64,000 nucleotides of DNA from an uncultured Muribaculum sp. (GCA_910589555.1 CAJUTE010000008.1:1-64000); one strand, 5' to 3'; counted from the first letter of the stretch, positions 33,441-43,481 are shown. Numbers and translations are program-made. Notes: generated by a model not told the origin, from the letters alone.

Positions 33441-35912
33441 TTATTTAACGAGCACCTTTGTGGTCTTATTGCCCTGACGGCGGATATAGAGGCCGGGGGC
33501 GTCGCCGCTCACGCGGATACCGCGGAGGTCGTAGTATTCAACCGGAGCGTTTTCGTCAGCGTCGATTGAGTCGATGCCGTCAGTCTTCACGTTTACAGGA
33601 ACTGTAGTGAGGGTGAGTTTCGGGTAAGCTGCGTTGGTCATTGTGCAGACAGCGTCTTCAATATCTTTGTTGATAAATGTGAATACACCGTCGGCTACAG
33701 TATAGTCAGTTCCGGCAATAAGCAGATTGTCGCCCTCTTTCCAGGTGAAGATGGTTTCGGTAGTGCCTACTTTAGCTTGAGCCGACAGGTCAACCTTACC
33801 ATTTGCGATAGGAGCTGTTACAACTGCTTGCGGGTGGTAGGTGAGCTTGGTCCATACGGTAGGCAGTGTGGCAAATGTGAACTTGTTGTTGGAGATGTTC
33901 AGTGAGCCTGTCATATCTTCGGGGAGAGTGATCGAAGTGAGTTCATTGCCGATAAGGAACAATGAAGCCTTGGCACTCAAGCCTGAAGCGTCGAGAGTGG
34001 CGAGCTTGTTGTAGTTGAGGTTAATGTTGGTAGCTTTGATGCCGCTTGCGCTTAGATCCACGTTTTCAAGTTCATTGCCGATGAGGCGGATGGTGGTTGC
34101 TGAACCTGTCTGTGTGAAGTCAAGGTTGATGCCGGTATAGTTGGCATAGAAATCAGTGAGAGCGGGGAGCTTGGCGAAGTTCACCACGGGCTTGTTTTCG
34201 CCGAGAGTTCTGCCTTCAGTAGTGGAGCCGTTGTTGCTCAGGTCGAGAGTCTTCAACTTGGGCAGCTCAACATCAAATGCTGTGATCTTGTTCTGCTGAA
34301 GGTTGACGCTTGTAAGAGCCTTGTTGGCAGAGAGGTCAACTGTTGACAACAGGTGCTGGTTGAGGGTAAGGCTCTGGAGGTTCTCGAGCTTGGAAAGATC
34401 GATGCTTTCAATCTGAGTGTTTTCAAAAGCCTTATTGCTGAAGTTGTAGTTGGCGCTTGATGAGAATGATTTAACAAGTGCAGGGTCGCCATAGATTTTG
34501 ATGGTCTTGCCTTTCGGAGCAGCTTTGATTTCGGTGTAGCTGTCGTCAGTGACTTTGTAAGGACCGGCTTTCACGCCATCGCCCCAGTCAACATAGATGT
34601 CCATGCCTGCGCCGGTGCTTTCTGTCATATTGAATGTTGAGGTCAAATTTCCGGCAATTTGTACGTCATACGACATCATCAACGGAATCAAGCCGGGAGA
34701 GGTTACAGTACCGGTAGTGAGTGTAAGTTTGTAATAATCTTTTGTGCCTGTGCGGAAGAAATATTCATTCTGAATCTCGCAATAAGCATCCTTTACATCT
34801 TTCAAGAAAGTGAACACGCCATCTTTTGCTGTATAGTCAGTGCCTTCAACAAGAGTGGTTTCGCCTATTTTCCATACGAAAGTAGATGCGGTTTCCTCCA
34901 CTTTTGCCTGTGCTGACAGGTCAACTACATTCTCGCCTGTGATGCGTGCGGGAATGACTGCCTGAGGAGCGAATTGATAATTGGTGGCAATTGACGGATG
35001 GAACAGGGGAAGTGTCGCAAAATCGAAGCAGTTGTTAGCGATTTGCAGATTCTTCAATCCTTCGGGGATCTTCATTGAAGTCAACTGGTTGTTATTTGCG
35101 CGGATTCGCGCTCCGGTTGCCATTTTTGAAGCGTCAAGAGTGGTCAAACGGTTGAAATTGGCATTCAATGTAGCCAGTGCGGTATTTTTTGTGATGTTCA
35201 GCTCTTTAAGATTACTGTTGTTGACAGTAAGAGTGGTGAGTTTTGCATTTTTTGAAATGATGAACTCTTCGCTGGAGAAGAACCCTATTTTAAGATATGT
35301 GTTTCCTGAAAGGTCAAGCTCGGTAAGATTGGGAGCTTTGGACCAGTCAGTAGCAAGCAGCTCATTCTTAGTGCCTTCTTTGACAACGCCATCTTCATTT
35401 TCGTTGGAGGCGTTTATCATTGTGAGTTCTTCGGCATTTGCCGGAAGTGTGAGCTTTGAGATCTCGTTGCGTTGGATTTCAAGAGTCTTGAGCGCCGAGC
35501 AGTTGGTCAGGTCAAGAGTCGAGATCTTGGTGTCGGAGAGATGGATATAGGTGAGTCCTGTCAGTGCCGACAAATCGATCGAAGTAATTTCAGGATCGCC
35601 TCCCACCTGATTGAGGCGTGTGAATTTTTCAGGATCGGCACCGTACACGCTGATTGTGCTGCCCGCTACCTTTCCTTCGATAGTGGTGTAAACGTCGGTA
35701 GCATATATTTTTGCGTCGACATTCTTTCCGTCTCCCCAGTCCACTTTGATGAACTGTCCGTCGGTTCCGCCGCCTAATTGGAATGACAACTTTTTACCGG
35801 CGTCGTCGGGTGACACGGTAAATGACATGATTTTCGCGTCCTGAGCGTTTACCAGGGTTGCCCCGGCTAAAGCTAATGACGCCAGCAATGAACGAGTAAA
35901 ATTTACTTTCAT
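33441..35912 (-). CDS. Secreted leucine-rich-repeat surface protein with duplicated module
   Basis: An 823-aa protein with a signal peptide (ending TLVNA). Two similar modules of about 400 residues each contain a VDWGDG motif (near residues 57 and 440), a stretch of leucine-rich repeats such as LTELDLSGNTYL and LKTLDLSNN, and a block with VDLSAQAKV...FVWK...GTDYTA.DGVFTF. The C-terminus (about 780-823: YYDLRGIRVSGDAPGLYIRRQGNK..KVLVK) resembles the sorting domain of type IX secretion cargo or a related Bacteroidetes surface tail. The ATG at 35912 is preferred over 35918. Function is unknown; an adhesive role is plausible. Confidence 0.85.
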   Translation of the reverse strand: MKVNFTRSLLASLALAGATLVNAQDAKIMSFTVSPDDAGKKLSFQLGGGTDGQFIKVDWGDGKNVDAKIYATDVYTTIEGKVAGSTISVYGADPEKFTRLNQVGGDPEITSIDLSALTGLTYIHLSDTKISTLDLTNCSALKTLEIQRNEISKLTLPANAEELTMINASNENEDGVVKEGTKNELLATDWSKAPNLTELDLSGNTYLKIGFFSSEEFIISKNAKLTTLTVNNSNLKELNITKNTALATLNANFNRLTTLDASKMATGARIRANNNQLTSMKIPEGLKNLQIANNCFDFATLPLFHPSIATNYQFAPQAVIPARITGENVVDLSAQAKVEETASTFVWKIGETTLVEGTDYTAKDGVFTFLKDVKDAYCEIQNEYFFRTGTKDYYKLTLTTGTVTSPGLIPLMMSYDVQIAGNLTSTFNMTESTGAGMDIYVDWGDGVKAGPYKVTDDSYTEIKAAPKGKTIKIYGDPALVKSFSSSANYNFSNKAFENTQIESIDLSKLENLQSLTLNQHLLSTVDLSANKALTSVNLQQNKITAFDVELPKLKTLDLSNNGSTTEGRTLGENKPVVNFAKLPALTDFYANYTGINLDFTQTGSATTIRLIGNELENVDLSASGIKATNINLNYNKLATLDASGLSAKASLFLIGNELTSITLPEDMTGSLNISNNKFTFATLPTVWTKLTYHPQAVVTAPIANGKVDLSAQAKVGTTETIFTWKEGDNLLIAGTDYTVADGVFTFINKDIEDAVCTMTNAAYPKLTLTTVPVNVKTDGIDSIDADENAPVEYYDLRGIRVSGDAPGLYIRRQGNKTTKVLVK

Positions 35913-35947
35913 AAGCATTTAGTGTTGTGATAATGTGAATAACTTCG

Positions 35948-35978
35948 CAAATATAGCATTATTATCGCAAAAATCAAC
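35948..35978 (-). promoter_or_regulatory. Promoter of the leucine-rich protein gene
   Basis: TATATTTG at 35955-35948 on the - strand matches TAnnTTTG, and GTTG at 35978-35975 lies 19 nt upstream. Confidence 0.7.
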
Positions 35979-36001
35979 GATTTTGCTTGAAAAAGTAAAC
36001 A

Positions 36002-36042
36002 GGTGTAAGAATTTTCATGAAAAAGATGAATATTCTTACACC
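36002..36042 (-). terminator. Terminator of the fimbrial operon
   Basis: An 11-bp stem (GGTGTAAGAAT at 36002-36012 with its complement at 36032-36042) with a 19-nt loop lies 19 bp after the last fimbrial gene. The following - strand sequence is U-rich (GTTTACTTTTTC). Confidence 0.7.
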
Positions 36043-36061
36043 CGATTGCAAATCAATAGTA

Positions 36062-38905
36062 CTAATCCGGTTTATTTGTGGTGGTCGTGACAGTCTTTGC
36101 GTTTCGGTCACATTTCACCCATTGGCGCAGTAACTCTTCAGCTCCCCATCCTTCCGAATCCTTCAAGCCTGAGCCCTTGTTTTTGCTGATGGTGATAATC
36201 TTGCCGCTTTTGTCAACGAAATTGAATATCACCTTGAGGTCTTTTGCGGCATAGTTGGCTGACTCATACACGAAGTTAAACCATCCGTTCTCCATTGTCG
36301 AATAGTTGCCGATGGGTACTCCGGGCCAGGTGCTCATGTAGTTGCCGTCGCCTACTTCTCCGCTGTATAGAAACACATGGGTGGCGCCGCTCACGTTAAA
36401 TGATGTGACATTTATCTTGTTGTCATCCTTGATGTCGTTGATGCATCTCACCGACATATAGTGGTTCACGACGTTGCCGTTGATATATGTGCTTGTCGAG
36501 CCGTTGAGCTGCAATGACTTCAGCCATTTGCCTATCTCTTCTTTCTCGGTTCCTGCCGCGGGGGTCATTGTCCAGTAATAACCGGTGTTGGCGTCGCCGT
36601 TAGGGTTGCCTGCCTCCAGATATCGGCTCTTGGGGAAATAGATTGTGTCGGTGCGGGTGATGCCGCTTTCGGTAACTTTGGTGAGATAATAGGAGGTGAA
36701 GTACGACACATTGTTGGCGGTTTCCTGTTTGGTCACAAACTTAGCCGAGTTTCTTATCGAGTTCCATGCCGTCTGTGTGGGCAAGCGGTAGCCCGGAGGC
36801 GACAATCGCTTGTTAGTGCCGTCATACATTTCCGGATCCACGTAACCATTTTCGTAATAATTTGCTACCGTATAATATCCTCCCGCCGATTCATTGCCGG
36901 GGCCGAAAGCGGTGGATGGCGCTCCGGTTATGTGGCTTGTGCCGTCGAGCTTCTGAATATACATTCCGGCGGCAGTGGCTCCGAGGTTGCGGTCGAGGAT
37001 GTATCTCACTCCTTGTGGACCGTCGATGGGAAGCACTTCATAATAGTAGTAGCCGGTGGTGTGCTGATCCTTGCGGTAGCCGTATTGGTTACTGTCAAAG
37101 TGGAAAAATCCGGTGTGATAGAGATTGAACAGATACCTCTTTGTGATTCTTTCGGCAACTTTGTTGCGGGGAGCGATTTCAAGTATCATCTGTCCTACGC
37201 CGTAGGTGTAGCCGGGCGCGGCTCCGTCGCAGGTGATGGTGAAGGTCACGTCGCTTTGTCCCTTGGTATGCACACCGCCGGTGGTGCTGAATTTCACATT
37301 GTTGCTTATCACCGCGTCGCTGTTAGGGCTGAACCTTATCGACCAGTCGAAATCATCCTCTCCGGTGAGGGTGGTCATTGTCACGTCATATTTGTAGCTC
37401 CAGCGGTTGCCGTCAGGTCCATACATCACCGGGAAGTGGAAGCCCTCGTTGCGCTTGATGCCGCACATTTTGTCGGGGCTGATGCCTAATAGTATTGGAG
37501 CTTCGCCGCTGATAGCAGTTCCTGTGCCTTCGCCGGCAAGGAATTTCCAGTAGTCGGATATCGTGGCATCGGAGTCGCCATTTATTATGGTGAGTTTCAC
37601 CGTGCTCACGTCGTTGCCGTTGAACGGGCGGTTCCATTTCACCGATGTTTCACGTTCAAGCCCTCGCCATGATGTCCTGATGGCTCCTTCAAGGGCGCCG
37701 AGTGCTTGCGAGGTCTTGAATTTGATTTTGTAGGTGGCTATTTTTCCGGGGGTATCGGAATCGTCTCCGTTTGTGATGGTCGGTTCGCTCAGTTCGATCC
37801 ATTCCTCCATCGCTTCCACTTTAGGCGCTTTTTCCATCTCGCTTGCTATGGGCGAGTAGTACTTCACGGTAAGGATCTTTTCGGAGAAATCCGAGTCATC
37901 GGCTTGTCCGTCATATTCGATCACGTCGGTCACGCCCAGCTCGCGGATGCCGTCGGAAATCATGTCATACACTTCCGGGGCATGATCATATATGGTGGCG
38001 TCGACAAGCACATCGTGCCAATTCCGGGCAGCCTCCTCGTCGGTGTCAAATCCGGCGGCTTTCACTTCGCCCACGATCACTTCATACCAGTGGTTTGCCC
38101 TGAGGGGGAGAGCTTCGCCATTTTCATCCTTGAACAGGATGGGGTAATAGTAATACTCGCCATTGAACGGCGCGTTTATGATGACGAACGGCTTGCCGTC
38201 GGAAGAGTTGCGTGTCGGGTAGGCGTAGATGGGGGAATATGTTCCGTCGCCGTTCGACACTGTTTCTCCGCTCATTGTTGTGGTCTCGGGGGTGTCGAAG
38301 AGGGCATTTGTGGCGCCGGCTGTCAGTGTTCCTGACGCGGCGGTTCCCCACAGCTGCGAGGGAAATGATGTGGGGGTGTCGATCTTGGTGGTTACGGTGA
38401 TCTTTGCCACATTACGGCACAGCATTACCTTGTCGGTGGCGAGTGAGGCGAGCGACTCTACCCATGCGCTCATGGCGAGAGGCGTGGTGATGGTGCCGCT
38501 TTGAGCCTTGGTGTTGAGGACGTCCTCGGTTGTCACGTCGGCACCCACCTCGGCATTTGCCACAAGATAAAATTTGATATCGGCGGCGCCCCTGAGCTCT
38601 TTGTCGAGCTTCACGGTGAGCTTGATGTCGGCGCCTGCTTCAGTCCAGTCGCCGGTGGAGTAGGAGGCTCGTTGCTTCACCTCGCGATTTTGTAGCACAA
38701 GCAGTGTTAGCTTCTCCACGCTGTTCTCTTGGGATGTGCCGTCGCGGTCCACGCGGCTCACCACCTTCTCGGCATCCGGAACCGTGATCGTGAACGTGAT
38801 TGAGCCGTCGGAGCCTATTACCGGATCCACGGAATACTTCTCGTCGTCGCTGCACGCTGCAAGCGACAGAAGCATGGTTGCATATAGAAAGATTCGCTTA
38901 ATCAT
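36062..38905 (-). CDS. Large fimbrial tip-like lipoprotein with FISUMP and starch-binding-like domains
   Basis: A 947-aa lipoprotein (lipobox AAC about residue 18). The N-terminal part (about 30-280) is fimbrillin-like, with VEKLTLLVL and FYLVANAEVG. A middle region holds Ig-like strands, and about residues 590-820 match the Fibrobacter major paralogous fold (YILDRNLGATAAGMY, GYRLPTQTAW, YYWTMTP, SVRCI). The end (about 835-947) contains VFLYSGE, STWPGVPIG and NGWFNFVYES, a pattern of CBM26-type starch-binding modules. It is the last gene of the operon, one base after the 1045-aa gene. I infer a tip adhesin that binds glycan; no binding is shown. Confidence 0.72.
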   Translation of the reverse strand: MIKRIFLYATMLLSLAACSDDEKYSVDPVIGSDGSITFTITVPDAEKVVSRVDRDGTSQENSVEKLTLLVLQNREVKQRASYSTGDWTEAGADIKLTVKLDKELRGAADIKFYLVANAEVGADVTTEDVLNTKAQSGTITTPLAMSAWVESLASLATDKVMLCRNVAKITVTTKIDTPTSFPSQLWGTAASGTLTAGATNALFDTPETTTMSGETVSNGDGTYSPIYAYPTRNSSDGKPFVIINAPFNGEYYYYPILFKDENGEALPLRANHWYEVIVGEVKAAGFDTDEEAARNWHDVLVDATIYDHAPEVYDMISDGIRELGVTDVIEYDGQADDSDFSEKILTVKYYSPIASEMEKAPKVEAMEEWIELSEPTITNGDDSDTPGKIATYKIKFKTSQALGALEGAIRTSWRGLERETSVKWNRPFNGNDVSTVKLTIINGDSDATISDYWKFLAGEGTGTAISGEAPILLGISPDKMCGIKRNEGFHFPVMYGPDGNRWSYKYDVTMTTLTGEDDFDWSIRFSPNSDAVISNNVKFSTTGGVHTKGQSDVTFTITCDGAAPGYTYGVGQMILEIAPRNKVAERITKRYLFNLYHTGFFHFDSNQYGYRKDQHTTGYYYYEVLPIDGPQGVRYILDRNLGATAAGMYIQKLDGTSHITGAPSTAFGPGNESAGGYYTVANYYENGYVDPEMYDGTNKRLSPPGYRLPTQTAWNSIRNSAKFVTKQETANNVSYFTSYYLTKVTESGITRTDTIYFPKSRYLEAGNPNGDANTGYYWTMTPAAGTEKEEIGKWLKSLQLNGSTSTYINGNVVNHYMSVRCINDIKDDNKINVTSFNVSGATHVFLYSGEVGDGNYMSTWPGVPIGNYSTMENGWFNFVYESANYAAKDLKVIFNFVDKSGKIITISKNKGSGLKDSEGWGAEELLRQWVKCDRNAKTVTTTTNKPD

Positions 38906-38906
38906 T

Positions 38907-41900
38907 TTAGTTGGCGGTATATTTCTTTGAACTTTCAATAGATGTCGCTGCTATATTGTCAATTCTTATTCGAGGGTCAGAGTCATTTTGGCGGTCAGAA
39001 TCGTAGATGATGAAACTAATTTTATCAGGATTCCAATCTATCGAGTTCTTAAACTCATAATATCGGTATGTCTTGTTGTTTATCATCTCAGTCTCTCCAG
39101 TCCATGACTCTTCTTGTGCAGCCCAGGTGTGTAAATCTCCTCCTTCACTCCAGATATGTATTTTATTGAAGTTATAGTAGTTGCTATTGTTGAGAGGTTG
39201 CCAATAGATGCGATATGTTTTTGACTCGAATGCTTTTGGCTTGCCGCTGTTGACAAGACCATTGCTTGAGTTTATGGTGATTGCACGGATATTGTTACCT
39301 ATATCGGTAAACTTGTTCACCTGATGTACACTGGTTGGTCCGTCTCGATATAGTTGAACACTAATGTCCGTATACTCGTTCCAGTGATTCATCATTGGGA
39401 AATCGCAATAGTAGAGTCCACTTTCCTGGTCAAATATACCTTGGTTATTTTCCCAAGAAGTTCCAAATTCACCCTCCCTCCAGACATTGATATGTTTGGA
39501 GTAAACCTTGTCATTATTTTTAGGGAAATATATACGGAGATATTTGATTGTAGGATTGGGATCTTCAGAGGAGAATTGTGTTTTACCATTGGCATAGTCA
39601 AACCATCCTTCGCGGCTCGGGTAGTCAAACAAAGGAATTCCTACTTCTGCATTTCCGGGATATCTTTTGGTGGCGTTTCCGTTGGCATCCTTGAACTCAG
39701 TATGGGTGTCATTAAACATTATAAGCGCTTTTCCCGGAGTGGCAATGCCGGTAAGGGTGAATTTCCACCAACCTCTCTCTTCTTTGGTCATTTCGATTCC
39801 AGGCCAAACTTTATTGTAGTTATCTCTACATGATGAGCAATTGACGGTTTTACGATACTCCTCGCAGAAGTCAATGTCAATGTAATAATGATCGGTGACT
39901 TTTTCGCTATTGGGATTCCATTCCTCGGCATCGTCGGGGATTAAGAATCCTTGCTCAGGAATTTTCGAGGAAATTGAACTTGGATCATTTTGGTCCACAC
40001 CTCCATATCCTTTCCACCCCTTGAATGCGATTTTTCCGGTGAATGAATATTCAAGTGCGGCAAAATAGACAAAGTTATAATTATCTACAAATTTATACCC
40101 CACCGGTTTCGATGCGTTTTGCTCGAGGTCGCCCGGGAGTTGCAGACACTGGTAGACATAGATGTGCGGCGATCCCCAGTCTGTTCCGGGACGGAAATGG
40201 ATCACATAGTCCATGATATTGGGCACGATGTGTATCTTCACTTCGCGGGTTTCGGTATTGGTGCCGTTTGTGGCGGTGTATGTCAAGGTGAGCGTGCGTT
40301 CCGTTTTCCAGAAATCGCCGCCGTTTAGTCCTTCAAATTTCAGTTGGTTGGTTCCGGTGGCGGCTGAATATTCCAGCTCACCCTCCAGGACCATGTTTCC
40401 GTTGGCGTAATCCCATCCGTCGCCTTTCGTGATGGTGACAGAAGGGAGATTGGTTGAGAAGTTTATGTCGATCGCTCCGTCATATAGTCCTGACGAGATG
40501 TATTCACCCACATTGATTTCTATCTCCTGCGGGTCTACATTCAGGTAAGGTTGCAATGACACCGGCGTTACCTCGATGCGTTTCTTAAGGTTGGCGGCGA
40601 TGACATAAAAATAAGAGTCAAATTCCTCTCCTGAAGCGGCGATCTCGGGGTTGACAGTCACCGAGATGTATTTCGCACCCTCTTTTTCGATGGTCTTGAT
40701 CTCAAAGAGTTTTTTGCCGTCACGTTCAGGTGATTCAAAGGTGAGATCGCCAGCATCAGTGTCATACCATATCAGAGTTTCCTTTCCGGCAGAAACCATG
40801 ACCGAAGTTTTCTCCACATGGAGGAAATAGGGGCCGTGAAGGCTGTAGGCTACGCTCTGTAGCGTCCAGGGGCTTATTCCGGCGATTATGTCAAACTGAT
40901 CGCCTATCGAGGTGATGCGACCGATGATGTCATAGAAGTGTCCGCGTTGCAGCATTCCGTCCTGATGGGGGTCGGCTACGCTGCTGTCGTCGGGGCGTGC
41001 TGTCTTGTCGCTTGCCGGAGGAAGAACCACAGTGTAGTGGTATTGGTTGCCATTGTCGGCTTCAGCGTCAAATATCAGTGTGGTAGGCGCTTCGGTATTG
41101 CGGTTTTCCGGCAGATAGATAATCCCCTGATAGGCTCGTTTGTGGGGATCCATCGCACTCTCTTCGATGGGAGTGAGGTTATTGTCGGTGGGCGACGTGC
41201 CGCTCAGTTTGTCCCACGAGATTTCGAGAAACTTGTCGAGATCGGCGGGATATTCGCAATTTGCGCCGTCTACGCCGGCGAGATTAAATGTCGATGTGCC
41301 TGCGGGGATGTCATAGCTCATGACCGATGTGCGGTCCACGATGCCCTCGGCGTTGACTCCTGTGATTTTCAGCGCTTGTGAGGGGAACACCTCATGTGAG
41401 AATCCGCCTTCCGAGTTGTCGAAGAGGATTGTGTAGCGGAGTTTCACACACAGATATGTGAGGTCGATGTAAAGTTCCGTGTTTTTCCCTTTCTCCACCT
41501 CGATGGTTTTGGGCGCTGCGGTCTCGGCTTCGTCAAGGCTTTTCTTCACTTGACCGGGTGTGCACACCATTGGGAGCCCTTTTGAGGGGTCGGGCATTTT
41601 CTCGGTGGAATACTCCAGAATAAGCTCTTGCAGTTGATCCTCGGTGGTGTTTTCGCTCAATCCGTCGATGTTGGCAACGGTGTAGATGTGGTATTTTCCG
41701 GCAGGGATTTTCACGTCCTGCACGCGGTAATCGTTGTCGAGCTTATCCCCTTCGGGCTGAAGGCGTGTGGCAAGGTCGGTGGCAGTGCCGTCGGTGCCGA
41801 AGGCGAAGAACCACAGCGAGTTCACCTTGCTTTCATCCACTTCCGACTTTCCAATTTCGCCAAGGCTCTCGTTGTTGGCGCGCGATGCGTTGAGGGTGGG

Positions 41901-42044
41901 GCGCGGAATCACGAGGCTCAGCGTGGCGATGTCGCCGTCATTCTCACTGACGGGCGATGAAAATTCATCGGTGCAGCCCAGCATGAGCAGCAACGGCAAC
42001 ATGGCTAAAAGCCTGGCGGTGTATTTTGTCAATTTCTGTTTCAT
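38907..42044 (-). CDS. Very large fimbrial tip-like lipoprotein with three carbohydrate-binding-like modules
   Basis: A 1045-aa lipoprotein (lipobox MLGC). The N-terminal part (about 35-380) has the Mfa fimbrillin pattern (NSLWFFAFG, YHIYTVANIDG). A bacterial Ig/BACON-like stretch follows (about 410-600). Residues about 610-1045 hold three units resembling starch-binding modules: one with VWPGIEMT and WWKFTLTG, one with FPKNNDKVYSKHINVW, one with YWQPLNNSNYYNFNKIHIW. DNA for about the last 400 residues (38907-40100) is clearly more AT-rich (32-45% GC in sampled lines) than the rest of the gene (55-58%), which suggests an acquired C-terminal cassette. The ATG at 42044 is preferred over 42077. 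Confidence 0.72.
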   Translation of the reverse strand: MKQKLTKYTARLLAMLPLLLMLGCTDEFSSPVSENDGDIATLSLVIPRPTLNASRANNESLGEIGKSEVDESKVNSLWFFAFGTDGTATDLATRLQPEGDKLDNDYRVQDVKIPAGKYHIYTVANIDGLSENTTEDQLQELILEYSTEKMPDPSKGLPMVCTPGQVKKSLDEAETAAPKTIEVEKGKNTELYIDLTYLCVKLRYTILFDNSEGGFSHEVFPSQALKITGVNAEGIVDRTSVMSYDIPAGTSTFNLAGVDGANCEYPADLDKFLEISWDKLSGTSPTDNNLTPIEESAMDPHKRAYQGIIYLPENRNTEAPTTLIFDAEADNGNQYHYTVVLPPASDKTARPDDSSVADPHQDGMLQRGHFYDIIGRITSIGDQFDIIAGISPWTLQSVAYSLHGPYFLHVEKTSVMVSAGKETLIWYDTDAGDLTFESPERDGKKLFEIKTIEKEGAKYISVTVNPEIAASGEEFDSYFYVIAANLKKRIEVTPVSLQPYLNVDPQEIEINVGEYISSGLYDGAIDINFSTNLPSVTITKGDGWDYANGNMVLEGELEYSAATGTNQLKFEGLNGGDFWKTERTLTLTYTATNGTNTETREVKIHIVPNIMDYVIHFRPGTDWGSPHIYVYQCLQLPGDLEQNASKPVGYKFVDNYNFVYFAALEYSFTGKIAFKGWKGYGGVDQNDPSSISSKIPEQGFLIPDDAEEWNPNSEKVTDHYYIDIDFCEEYRKTVNCSSCRDNYNKVWPGIEMTKEERGWWKFTLTGIATPGKALIMFNDTHTEFKDANGNATKRYPGNAEVGIPLFDYPSREGWFDYANGKTQFSSEDPNPTIKYLRIYFPKNNDKVYSKHINVWREGEFGTSWENNQGIFDQESGLYYCDFPMMNHWNEYTDISVQLYRDGPTSVHQVNKFTDIGNNIRAITINSSNGLVNSGKPKAFESKTYRIYWQPLNNSNYYNFNKIHIWSEGGDLHTWAAQEESWTGETEMINNKTYRYYEFKNSIDWNPDKISFIIYDSDRQNDSDPRIRIDNIAATSIESSKKYTAN

Positions 42045-42051
42045 AGGGGTG

Positions 42052-43458
42052 TTACATATCGAATATAATCTTCTCATAGTACCATTTTGCTATTCTCACA
42101 TTTAATTTCAGCGAACCCTTCGGATCCTCGTCGGGATTCTCGGGGTCGTAGGGCTCGGGAAGCCCGTCGATGCTCTCGATCTTAAGACGGTAGATGTTGT
42201 TGCGCACGATGCCGAACTCCATCGGTCCCATCACGGCAGGATCAAGATTGTCATTATGCTTGATGAAATAATAATAGTCAAGGTAGAAGTTGCCGTCAGC
42301 ATCGCGGACTACGGTCTTTGTCTCGCCCTTTGCATTGACGGTTATAGGGTCGGTGCCATCGAGGTCAATCCCCTCGGGAGCTTTGGTGATTTTGAACCGG
42401 AAGTGTGCGCCGGTCGAGTAGCCCTGTAGCTGCTTGTCGGCGGCGGGAATGCAGTTTTCCGGCACATAGCAGCAGATGCTGTAGCCTGATTCGGTCGACT
42501 TCGGAGCATTGTCGATCATCTCGGTTCCGAAGGTGCGGCTCATGAAATGACCGGCAGGCAGGTCGTTGCCTGCGCCGCGCTTTAAATCGGCGTCGCAGTC
42601 CATCACGAATGATGTCTTGGTCTCTTTTCCGAATAATTCTGTCCGGCTGGCAGATCCGTCGGTCGATGTGTGGCGGAACATATAGCCGCTCTTGGCGATG
42701 TTGAATATCTCCATTGATGCGAGAGTCAGCTCATATCCGGTGGGAGTGAGTTGGTCCTCTCCGTTGGTGAGAGGGAAAGTGTGGTCGGTGCCGCCGTCCA
42801 TGTAGTCGATGCGCGCCACCGAGCGTTCGAGGTGCAGCGGGGTGCCGGCGGTGAGGTCAATAGGTGTTGAATTGGAAAGGTGCTTCACAAGCTCCGTTTC
42901 AGCCGGGATGGTCACGGTGCGGGCATCGCGGTTTGACATGGGGAGCCCTGAGGTGGCGGTGAGCAGGGGATCGGCGGTGGAGGCTACGGAGTAGGTGGCG
43001 GTCATCGGGTCGAAGCCTGCCGCGTTGAATGAAGCGCCATAGTTGGCGAGGGCGTAGATAGCGGCGCCTGAACCTGCGGAGGTGAACTCTTTCAGTTGGT
43101 CGAGAGGCACTGATATGGTGGCGGTGAGGGTGGAATTGTCCTCACGCGAGGGTCTGCCTGAGGAGAGTGACAGCATCTTGCCGTCGGCTCCGGAAAGAAG
43201 TATGTGCAGGTTGCTGATGGCATCCTCTTCCGGGCGTCCAGCTTCGGTGCCGTCGGTGGAAGTGCCGTCGTCATTGGTTTGTGAACGTGATGATAGCTTC
43301 TCGGTAGGGACTGACAGTTGGATGGTGAAGTAAACATTGGCTCCTTGAAGCGGTGAGTCTTCTGTGCCGAGAGAGTCCGAGCCTGAGCAAGCCCCGAGAG
43401 TAAGCATCAGGGCTGAAACGGCGGTTGTCAATATGTACCGGTGTGCTGTGTTCATCAT
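42052..43458 (-). CDS. Mfa1-like accessory fimbrillin lipoprotein
   Basis: A 468-aa lipoprotein (lipobox LGAC) with a type-V pilin layout: beta-rich N- and C-domains and the C-terminal motif MEFGIVRNNIYRLKIESIDGLP shared with the major fimbrillin next door. Such subunits polymerise by donor-strand exchange after protease removal of an N-terminal stretch. Its place after the anchor gene suggests a minor or adaptor pilin (Mfa4-like). Gaps to neighbours are 23 bp and 7 bp. The ATG at 43455 is an equal alternative. Confidence 0.8.
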   Translation of the reverse strand: MMNTAHRYILTTAVSALMLTLGACSGSDSLGTEDSPLQGANVYFTIQLSVPTEKLSSRSQTNDDGTSTDGTEAGRPEEDAISNLHILLSGADGKMLSLSSGRPSREDNSTLTATISVPLDQLKEFTSAGSGAAIYALANYGASFNAAGFDPMTATYSVASTADPLLTATSGLPMSNRDARTVTIPAETELVKHLSNSTPIDLTAGTPLHLERSVARIDYMDGGTDHTFPLTNGEDQLTPTGYELTLASMEIFNIAKSGYMFRHTSTDGSASRTELFGKETKTSFVMDCDADLKRGAGNDLPAGHFMSRTFGTEMIDNAPKSTESGYSICCYVPENCIPAADKQLQGYSTGAHFRFKITKAPEGIDLDGTDPITVNAKGETKTVVRDADGNFYLDYYYFIKHNDNLDPAVMGPMEFGIVRNNIYRLKIESIDGLPEPYDPENPDEDPKGSLKLNVRIAKWYYEKIIFDM

Positions 43459-43481
43459 TCTATGGGGTGGAGAGAGGTGAT

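Noticed and set aside
36862..38695. Several + strand frames across the fimbrial tip genes
   Set aside because: They are shadows of the long - strand genes, with no family pattern.
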